From positions 1 through 7,874 of the forward strand of contig JAHJLU010000263.1 of NCBI GenBank assembly GCA_018821745.1: a DNA stretch of 7,874 nucleotides. The letters are read 5' to 3'. Shown here piece after piece: positions 1-7,874 of the stretch (positions are counted from its first letter, which is position 1; the number at the start of each line of letters is the position of its first letter). The notes under the pieces are model-generated. The model saw only the letters and a list, made by a program, of their open reading frames with translations, did no database searches and was not told the DNA's origin. Source of the DNA: Myxococcota bacterium. GTDB lineage: Bacteria; Myxococcota_A; Polyangia; HGW-17. The position numbers and the translations under genes were made by a program.

Positions 1-1
1 C

Positions 2-943
2 TTTTCATTCGTTTCCTGCGACGAACCGTTCCATGGCGCGCGGATTCTCGCCAACTTCGATCCCGGGTCCATTGATGCAGACACACTGGTCACACCAACC
101 AGAGTCCGCACGGGAAACGCGGTCACCTATCTCAACCCCGGTGATCCCGGTTTCATTAACCATTACGAATTGCATGCCGGTTTTGAAGGTCTCGGGACCG
201 TGAGACTGCTCAGTTTCCAGATTCGTCCCATCTTTGAAGTCCATCACCCCTGCATGCAGTTCATTGACGATGATCTCAACGTGAGCGGCGAGGATCAATA
301 CCTGAACATGTGTCAGTCCCCCTACCCCGACATGGAACGCTACATGTACGTCATGGTGTCAGTGCCCCCGTCGGATATCGGGTCAGCCAATCCGGGTTAC
401 AATTACCTGGAGTGGGGAGAAACAGAGGATCTGCGTGACCCGGCGAACACCGTCACTGCGCCGGACTGCACAACGGACGCTTCCGGTGTTTACACCAACA
501 GAATCAGTTATCTGGAAGAAGACACAACGGCATTCTGCGCCAACCTCCACCAGGACTACTACCTGGGGAACCCCTTCCAGATTACCAAACCCAATAACGG
601 TAAAATCTATGGTTACCTCGATGGCCCCGATCCCCGGACTTCCATAAAAATTGGCGGAATCAACCTGGCCATTGAATACGATCTCTCTGATATTTCAACC
701 CTGTTTATCACTGCCGAACCAGATCAAGACCGCATCTCCACTGAAAATCTCGACACAAATCTGCCTCCGGGTCCAAACAGCCGGGTGCTGATGATCGGCG
801 AAACCGACGGCATTTTTGGATATCTGGACAAAGAGTCCTTTGAGGGGGTGTGGCACGGGCTCATGGTCGACCCCCTCGGCTCATCCATGCGCATGGAATT
901 CACGTTGTATCATGATTTAGACGAAGACTCAGTGTTCTTTTAG
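2..943 (+). CDS. Putative lipoprotein of unknown family (5' end cut off by the window)
   Basis: The reading frame is open from base 2 to the TAG at 941-943 (313 codons visible), so the gene begins before the window; the TTG at 170 is internal and not a credible start. The visible N-terminus reads FSFVSCDEP, which looks like the end of a signal peptide with a non-canonical lipobox (FVS before Cys, codon 17-19). If so, only about 15 residues are missing and the mature protein is nearly complete. After that Cys there are four more (codons at 251, 311, 467 and 536), an even number that could form two disulfides in the periplasm or at the surface. The protein is rich in Asp, Pro, Gly, Tyr and Asn and looks beta-rich; I see no transmembrane segment, catalytic motif or known domain. 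It ends 18 bases before the next lipoprotein gene, which has its own GGTGAGGA ribosome site. Asp follows the lipid Cys; in enterobacteria this would favour inner-membrane retention, but that rule may not apply here. Being a gene is secure, lipidation is likely, function unknown. Confidence -1.
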   Translation, partial: FSFVSCDEPFHGARILANFDPGSIDADTLVTPTRVRTGNAVTYLNPGDPGFINHYELHAGFEGLGTVRLLSFQIRPIFEVHHPCMQFIDDDLNVSGEDQYLNMCQSPYPDMERYMYVMVSVPPSDIGSANPGYNYLEWGETEDLRDPANTVTAPDCTTDASGVYTNRISYLEEDTTAFCANLHQDYYLGNPFQITKPNNGKIYGYLDGPDPRTSIKIGGINLAIEYDLSDISTLFITAEPDQDRISTENLDTNLPPGPNSRVLMIGETDGIFGYLDKESFEGVWHGLMVDPLGSSMRMEFTLYHDLDEDSVFF

Positions 944-961
944 GCACGGTGAGGATATACC

Positions 962-2101
962 ATGAAAAATTTTGTATCGCTCCTTGTATTCACGGCTCTG
1001 ACAGTGGCCATGGCTTCCGGATGTCACATGATCGAATGTGGTGATGGGACCGTTGAGAAAGACGGCCAGTGTGTCTCCATCAACTTCATTCAAACCGACG
1101 CGGGGCCGGATTTATGTACTAACGGTACCCACTGGAACTCGGACACACAGTCCTGCTGGGTTAACCCGAGTGAAGTGTGTGTCTCCGGCACCGAGGTTGT
1201 CTGGAACGAAGACAACACCGCATTTGTGTGTCGTTCAACAGGGACTCCGGAGCTCCCTGAATGTCCGGAACCGGGCACTGATGGCACTATCTGCATCAAC
1301 GGCAAGGTGACCTATTTTATCAACCCCGACAACATGAATCAGTTCATGGAAACCGAGATTGACGACGCTTCGGTGCTGTCCACCCTCGAAATCGTCGTAT
1401 ATGATCCACTGGACTACGCCTCGGTGGGTGACGACTCAGTGCCCCTGGGTCTTGCCACCGTTGACCCCGAGACCGGCGGCTTCAAGGCTGAAGGGATCTC
1501 CATCCCCTCCCAGGGATACGTGGCCCTTGTTGTTCGTGACGCCGGCTGGGTAACCGCCGACGCGACTCCTACCAACTGGCTGTTCACCGGTATCGCCTAT
1601 CGCGCCGCCGAGGGACAAAATCTCCTCAACGTGCCTGCTGTGGCCATCCCCAAAGAATTGCTTGATCATTGGCACGAGGCCCTCCCCCCAGGATTTCTCA
1701 ACGCCTCTGCCTCCTGCAGCGAAAATGACATCTACCGCTGCGGAACATGGATCGGCATTTACAATCACAACACGGGCTCTGAAAAAATCCCCGTTGACGG
1801 CGTAAACCCCTTCTTTAAAACAAATCAGTCCATCCCCACCACCGACATCGCCTTCCTCGACAAGGACGGGACCGGCGGACACACGATCCTCACTCCCGGT
1901 ACAGACCGCGATTACACTTCCGACACGGGAGTGGTGATGTACTTTGGTGCGGAACTGACCAGCTACTTTGGCTTGTGCGATATGATGGTGGGAGACTCCA
2001 GCTGTAATGAATGGGAGATGCAATTCCCCAAAAGCCTCCAGGGGGGTTCTTCCCAGGGAGCCATTTTTGTCCAGTACGTTGATGGAACACGGTTAAATTA
2101 A
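962..2101 (+). CDS. Cysteine-rich outer-envelope lipoprotein with four cysteine hairpin modules
   Basis: This 379-residue protein starts with a textbook lipoprotein signal: short basic N-terminus, hydrophobic core, then MASGC with the lipidated Cys at residue 21. The ATG at 962 follows GGTGAGGA (949-955) at suitable spacing. Four short cysteine-bounded modules come straight after the anchor: C26-C37, C52-C65, C73-C90 and C101-C111. Each opens with Cys, two or three residues, then Gly-Thr. Residues of about 117-240 look like a beta-sandwich of the carboxypeptidase-regulatory or Ig-like sort (TLEIVVYDPL, GLATVDPETGGFKAEGI, GYVALVVRDAG). The C-terminal part has two further close Cys pairs, C252/C260 and C339/C348. 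All 12 cysteines after the anchor could thus be paired, as expected outside the cytoplasm. It lies between another lipoprotein gene and an OmpA/TonB-receptor pair, so a role as accessory or binding partner of the receptor is a reasonable inference. I do not recognise the exact family. Confidence 0.9.
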   Translation: MKNFVSLLVFTALTVAMASGCHMIECGDGTVEKDGQCVSINFIQTDAGPDLCTNGTHWNSDTQSCWVNPSEVCVSGTEVVWNEDNTAFVCRSTGTPELPECPEPGTDGTICINGKVTYFINPDNMNQFMETEIDDASVLSTLEIVVYDPLDYASVGDDSVPLGLATVDPETGGFKAEGISIPSQGYVALVVRDAGWVTADATPTNWLFTGIAYRAAEGQNLLNVPAVAIPKELLDHWHEALPPGFLNASASCSENDIYRCGTWIGIYNHNTGSEKIPVDGVNPFFKTNQSIPTTDIAFLDKDGTGGHTILTPGTDRDYTSDTGVVMYFGAELTSYFGLCDMMVGDSSCNEWEMQFPKSLQGGSSQGAIFVQYVDGTRLN

Positions 2102-2122
2102 CAGGAAAGGGCACCTGCCATT

Positions 2123-3955
2123 ATGCATATTCCTTTCAGACAAGCTCTCAAATTGGAACGGACCGTCCCTGCCCTCCTGGCAGCGCTCCTGGTATTTGTT
2201 CCAGTTTCCGCACGGGCCAATCGCGATCGGGGCATCCCCGTACAAACTTTCAAACCGGCGGGTAATTCCTTTGGCTTTTTCAATGTGGAATCCCCCGTGG
2301 CCCTCGACAAGGCGACAGTCGATTTTGTCTTTGGTTTCTCATATGTTGGCACTCCGCTGGTGCTTGATTTTTCCGGCACCAACATCAAGGACAATAAAAA
2401 TGTCCTCAACTATGTCACTACTATCGACTTCGGCATCAGCCTCGGGATCATGAAGAATCTCGAATTGTCGGTCTATATGCCCCTCCACAGGGTAGGACCC
2501 CATGAGGCCTACGATTTGGACAACGACTGGGGATTCACGGCCAATGACCCTCTGAACACCATGAAATCCTCAATCCCCAAATCTGTGCCCGGCGATATGG
2601 AGTTCGCGCTGAAATACAATTTTCTGCGAACCGCGGGCTTCAGCGCAGCGGTGCGGTTTGGTGTCATTCTGCCCTTCGGTGTTGAAGAGGTCTTTGCCGG
2701 CGAGCACGACATCGCCCTGAAACCCGCTGTCCTCTTTGGCTGGCAGCGTGGGAAACTGGCTCTTTTCGGTAATATCTCCTACCTTATCCGCGAAAACTTC
2801 CAGGTGCTGGATCCCGCAGACCACACACAGGTGCTGCTCTCCGCCGGAGAGGAGATCCACCTGACCGCCGGCGCCCGGTACGATGCGTTCAAATCTGTCT
2901 CCTTTTTGCTGGCGGGGACCAAGTATCTCCCGGTGGAGTTGCTTCCCCAGGATGTCTCCAACAAAGACGACAGGGACGCTCCCATGGAGCTCATGGCCGG
3001 GGTCCAGTGGCGCCCTCACCAGACGGTCAGCATCAACTTCCTCGGTGGCACCGATGCGGGGCTCTCCCAGGAATACGGCAGAAAAGTTCCGTTCCGGGCC
3101 GGCGCACATCTGGTGTGGCATGGAGCCCTCATTCAAAAGGTAACGACCGTGGGGGATCGGGACGGCGACGGAATCCCCGATGACATCGACGCCTGCCCCG
3201 ACGCCAAAGAAGACAAGGACGGGTTTGAAGATGAGGACGGCTGTCCCGATCCCGACAACGATCAGGACGGAATCCCCGACAAACTGGACAAGTGTCCCCT
3301 GGAACCGGAAGACGAAGATGGCTTCGAGGACAGCGACGGCTGCCCTGATCCCGACAACGACGGTGACGGCATTCTCGACTCTGCCGATGCGTGCCCCGGC
3401 AAAGATGCCGACAAGAAAAACAATTTCAAAGACACCAAAGAAGACAAAGACGGCTTCCAGGATGACGATGGATGTCCCGACCCGGACAACGACGGAGACG
3501 GGATCCCGGATAAGGAAGACAAGTGTCCCAACCAGAAGGAAACCTTCAATGGCATCGACGACACCGATGGCTGCCCCGACTCGTCCATGGGTCCCGCCAT
3601 CCGTGGCGGGCAGATCCATCTGAAGGGGCGGATCGAATTCGAAAAAGGGAAGGCCATTATTTCCCGAAAATCACTTCCTCTGCTACTGGGAATCTCCAAC
3701 CTTCTCAAGGCAAACACCGCGGTCCGACTGGTGAGGATAGAGGCTCACACCGACCGGCAGGGCAGTGAGGCCAAGAACCGATATCTCTCAACGGCACGTG
3801 CAGCGGCGGTCCGAACATATCTTATCAGCAAGGGAGCTGCTCCCTTCAGGCTGCAGGCGGTGGGTTACGGCTCCAAGTTTCCAATTATGCCCAACAACAC
3901 TGCCAAGAACCGCGCCGCAAACCGACGTATTGAATTCATCATCGTTTACCAGTAG
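2123..3955 (+). CDS. OmpA-family outer-membrane protein with thrombospondin type 3 repeats
   Basis: This 610-residue protein has three parts. A signal peptide (1-32) has a basic start, a Leu/Ala/Val core and probable cleavage after ARA, before N33. Residues of about 33-335 show alternating aromatic/hydrophobic strands and Gly-rich turns of a small beta-barrel, in the style of barrels related to the phenol-degradation MetA porin family. Residues 343-486 are TSP3 calcium-binding repeats (DRDGDGIPD, DGCPDPDND and variants) with eight regularly spaced CP motifs. Residues of about 493-610 are an OmpA C-terminal domain that binds peptidoglycan: the diaminopimelate-binding Asp is D544 in AHTDRQG and the conserved Arg lies in NRRIEF (600-605). 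The protein therefore probably spans the outer membrane and holds it to the cell wall through a calcium-stiffened linker. The start is set by AGGAAAGGG at 2103-2111. Its stop codon overlaps the ribosome site of the TonB receptor gene, implying joint expression. Domain calls are firm; pore activity and substrate are unknown. Confidence 0.95.
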   Translation: MHIPFRQALKLERTVPALLAALLVFVPVSARANRDRGIPVQTFKPAGNSFGFFNVESPVALDKATVDFVFGFSYVGTPLVLDFSGTNIKDNKNVLNYVTTIDFGISLGIMKNLELSVYMPLHRVGPHEAYDLDNDWGFTANDPLNTMKSSIPKSVPGDMEFALKYNFLRTAGFSAAVRFGVILPFGVEEVFAGEHDIALKPAVLFGWQRGKLALFGNISYLIRENFQVLDPADHTQVLLSAGEEIHLTAGARYDAFKSVSFLLAGTKYLPVELLPQDVSNKDDRDAPMELMAGVQWRPHQTVSINFLGGTDAGLSQEYGRKVPFRAGAHLVWHGALIQKVTTVGDRDGDGIPDDIDACPDAKEDKDGFEDEDGCPDPDNDQDGIPDKLDKCPLEPEDEDGFEDSDGCPDPDNDGDGILDSADACPGKDADKKNNFKDTKEDKDGFQDDDGCPDPDNDGDGIPDKEDKCPNQKETFNGIDDTDGCPDSSMGPAIRGGQIHLKGRIEFEKGKAIISRKSLPLLLGISNLLKANTAVRLVRIEAHTDRQGSEAKNRYLSTARAAAVRTYLISKGAAPFRLQAVGYGSKFPIMPNNTAKNRAANRRIEFIIVYQ

Positions 3956-6900
3956 GAGTCTTCCGTGAATACCAAAGCGCTCCCGATATTTATTTTACTC
4001 AGTTGTTTCCTGGCTGTCTCCTCACCGGTTCACGCCCAGGGAACCAAAAATAACATGCTCTTCTCCGACTCGGATGAAGACATGGATTTGGGCGAAGGTC
4101 CCTCCAGAAAAGGGATGGACACCTCGGCAGAAGATAAGGCCCTGCGTCTCAGGAAGATGGTTCAGTCCGCCACCAAGGGCGAGACTACAGTCCAGGAAGC
4201 CCCCGCAGTTATTACCATTATCACAGAAGACGACATCACTGACTACGGTTTTCGACACATCCTCGACGCCCTCAGTTTCGTCCCCTCCATCCTCCCCGCC
4301 AACGCACAGTACGATATCATGCCCCTCATCACCTCCCTGGGTAACTCCCAGGGGATCCTCCTGGTCCAGGACGGCATCTCCCTGTTTGATCCCATCTGGA
4401 ACACCCAGGCAACCATCAGGCGGTGGCCGCTGGAGCTGGTCAAGAGGGTTGAGGTTATGTCCTCCCCCGGCGGTGTCCTCTGGGGTGCCAACTCCTTCAT
4501 GGGTATTACCAGTATTATCACCAAAGACTATAACGACATCAACGGTTTCCAGCTTGGCATCGGCGGCGGAACCGGCCCCGGAGACCAGGACGCGTTCCGC
4601 GCCTACGGGATGTTCGGCAAGGATTTTGGTCTTATTAAAGTCTTCGCGCATTTGAGCGGTGAATTTTTCCGCGGTCCCAAGTATGACTACCTCCCCGTGC
4701 GCCTCATGAGCGCTCCCCCCCAGCCCGCGGGAACTCTCATTTATGGTGACTCAAACACAGTCTCTTCCAGTACGCCCATGAAATTTTACGGATCGTTCAA
4801 CGGAAAAATCCACATGGGCAAACTGCAGTTCCAGTGGATGTTCCCCTTCATCGGGTTCCCGGGCTTCTCGTCGAACCTCTCCAAAAGTAACTCCATTATG
4901 TCCTGGCCCCTTAACCAGAACTCAAGCCTCGCCTCCATTGCAACAAGTAACTTCAACTACCTGGACCGAATGGCCGCCTTAAAATACAAGGACTCTTTCC
5001 TCCATGGCAAGCTGGGCTTTGACGCCAAGGCCTATATAACGCAGTACATCAGAGACATGGATCCTGCGGTAGTTCTGCCTTTCACCGAGGGCACCATGAA
5101 CGGACTGGGCTTCAGGACAAAGCTTCGTGCACAGCGTGCCGGCCTGACCCTGGACTTTAACTACAACCTGGGTAAGCGCACCCGTATTCTCTTTGGTGGA
5201 GAGACCTTCTATGAATGGCTCAATAATGCCAATTTCGAGCTGGTGGCCCCCCTCGATCCCCTTGGCAACACGGACTTTTCCTCCATTCCCCTCTCCTGCC
5301 CCTATAACGGGTCACCCAACTATGATCCCAACAACCCGCAGAACACCACCTTTGTCCCAGGCTGCAAGCAGCCCTTCTTTTTCGATCAGAGCCGACTGGT
5401 GCTGGGTACCTTCGCCTCTTTGCAGCACAAGTTCCAGAACAACATCATCGTAGACGCCGGTCTTCGTGTCCAGACGGCACCTTCCGGGAACGTAACCTAT
5501 GATCCCCAGTTTTTGCCCGGACTCTCACTGGTTGTCCCGCTGAAGAGCTCCTGGTTCTGGAAAATCAACTACCTCACCGGCTTCAGACCTCCAATTTTCG
5601 CCAACACCGGTGCCAACGGGCGGGGCGTTAACTACGCCTCCGACGAGAACATCAAGGTCGAGAGTTCCCAGGCGATCCAGACAGAGATAAACGCCGTCCT
5701 CATCAAAAATATGGGGAAAATCCAAGAGCTCTCCTTCCGTCTCAACTACGGATACACCATGGTGAAAGACTTCATTCGCATCAACCAGGGCGCCTATTAC
5801 AACAGTGGTCCCCGGCAGATCCACTCCGTCGAGGGTCTGGCACGGCTCTACCTGCGTGGTGGTCACAACGTGCTCATGGGCTACTCCTTCAACTACAACA
5901 TCGCCAGCGGCCTCAACGACGGAGGCCTCATCCGGGCGGTCCCCAATCAGTGGTTCACCTTTGCCTCCGTATTTCGGCTCACGAAGAAGCTGGACTTCAT
6001 CTCCTCCCTGCGCATCATTGGCGCCTACGAAGACCCCAACCGCGTCGCCAATGCTGCGGTCAACTCCTCCAAGCAGTCCTGGCTCGCCATGGAGCTTATC
6101 CCCTCCGCCGGGATTCTCAGCGCCGGGATCCGGTACAAAACCACCGTAGCCCGTCGCAGGGCCGAATTCTCCCTCATGACATACAACCTCATGGACACGC
6201 GCTCCTACTATACTGCTGACTATTTCCAGGACATGGCAGCCACGACCGAGACCGTCCCCACCAAGGGACAGCGGTTCTATTTCTTCGCCAATTCCAAATT
6301 CTACTTCTAGTTTCTCCTCCCTGTTCCCCATTCATATCATCTCATTAGCTGTGTTTTTATTTTTTTCACTTTGTTCTTGACTCACAGTGCCTCTCCCCAT
6401 ATATTGCCTTTCGCTGATGGATTTCAGCTCCTGCCGGTTTAGCTCAGTAGGTAGAGCAAGCGGCTGTTAACCGCTGGGCCATAGGTTCAAGTCCTATAAC
6501 CGGCGCCCTAAAGCGGGAGCAATCCCCAACAAATCTGAAGAGCCTCCCGGTAAAACTGGAGGCTTTTTAGTTTTTGGCCATACCAAATCACGCACATATC
6601 ATTTTATCCTTTGTGATTGCTTCTGAATGGATAATATGGGGCTACACCATGAAAGGGACTATTGGCAATGATCTCCCGAAACGAAGCCTATGAAATGCTC
6701 CTCGCCCAAAACCCCGAAGAGTCCATCCTGCACCACAGTCTCGAAACAGAGGCGGTCATGACCGCAGTGGCCCGTCACCTGCAGGCCGACGAACAGCTGT
6801 GGGGCATTACGGGCCTCCTCCATGACCTGGATTTCATGACCACCCGGGACGACATTACCAGGCATGGTCTTGTCTGTGCCGGCTTGCTCCAGTCAAAACT

Positions 6901-7874
6901 TCCCGATGATGCAATCGTGGCCATCCTCGCCCATAACTCCGAGAACAACGGGGCCGAGGCACCACATACCACCATGGATTTCGCGCTGCGCTGCTGCGAG
7001 ACGGTTACGGGAATAATTGCCGCCAATGCCCTGGTCAGGCCCGAGGGAATGGCAGGCATGAAGCCTAAAAGTGTTATCAAAAAGATGAAGGTGCGCTCCT
7101 TCGCAGCCAATGTTAACAGAGAAATCATTATGGAGTGTCAGCAGATTGGGTTGGAGCTGTCCGCTTTCCTCCAATTGGCCATTGACGCCATCACCCCCAT
7201 TGCATCATCGGTCGGCCTCAGTGGTCCTGACAGTGCACATTGAGAGGAGTTGATCCATGGAATTACCTCGAGAGATCGTTGAATCATTAACCGTCTGCAC
7301 ACCCGGCGACATAATAGCCTGGCACGAACTCAAATCCGGGATGGAGTCCAAGTGGGGCCAGACCTACCTGATGCTGACCGGTTCCCTCTTCTTTGCCATG
7401 ACCCACACGAGCTTCACCGATCCCTGGACGGTCGTGAAACTGGATCCCAGCGGGCCCAATGAGATCCAGCTCCTGCGATATGAGGAGACGCTTCTGGTCC
7501 GTGACTTTCAGGGGCGTCAGTACGCCGTGCAGGTCTATGATCTGGAACGTGAGGAGCTGGTGGCATTTCTTGATACGCTCTCAAAGCACAGGGATGGCTT
7601 GGAACTCCCGGCTCTTCAACCACCTCAACAACCTGAAGAGCCTGCTCCACAAAGCTATGCCCCCGATCCCAGCCCTCAAAAGGTTGCAGCACAGGATAAT
7701 GCGCCGGATAATGCGCCGGATTCAGGGACCATCGAAGAGGTCCTTGATGACCTTGACGCACTTCCCCTGGATCCTTCCACCGAGTTTGTCATGAACAAGC
7801 TGGAGCGTCTTATCGACAAGGGAAATGAATATCTGCAGTTTGGCACCGAAAATGATCCCATCGAGCGTCTGTCA

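Overview
The window reads as ordinary chromosomal DNA of a Gram-negative bacterium with an elaborate outer membrane. Two predicted lipoproteins, an OmpA-type porin with thrombospondin type 3 (TSP3) calcium-binding repeats, and a TonB-dependent receptor lie head to tail. Cysteine-rich lipoproteins and TSP3-OmpA proteins are common in Myxococcota and related former deltaproteobacterial groups, so that is the best guess at the host. This is an inference from gene content; there is no rRNA or other firm taxonomic marker here.

Region 1 (1-6310) is a same-strand, tightly packed cluster with gaps of 18, 21 and 9 bases, so probably one operon whose promoter lies before the window. It holds (a) a lipoprotein of unknown family missing only its first few residues, (b) a lipoprotein with four small cysteine hairpin modules followed by a beta-rich region, (c) an OmpA-family protein made of an N-terminal barrel, a TSP3 linker and a C-terminal peptidoglycan-binding domain, and (d) a TonB-dependent receptor with a plug and a 22-stranded-type barrel. 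Taken together this looks like an envelope complex: a gated receptor, a wall-anchored porin and two lipid-anchored proteins that could be surface or periplasmic partners. The cargo cannot be read from the sequence.

Region 2 (6311-6568) is a self-contained tRNA-Asn(GTT) transcription unit: a clear sigma70-type promoter, a tRNA with fully paired stems and no encoded CCA, and an intrinsic terminator.

Region 3 (6668-7874) holds a small HD-superfamily phosphohydrolase and, 13 bases on, the start of a second gene that runs out of the window. That protein has an N-terminal folded domain, a proline/glutamine-rich linker and an acidic and helical C-terminal part; its function is not recognised. The pair is probably co-transcribed.

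I see no insertion sequence, integrase, CRISPR array, phage gene, toxin-antitoxin pair or recognisable defence system. The nearest thing to an undescribed system is the four-gene outer-membrane cluster, especially its two lipoproteins.
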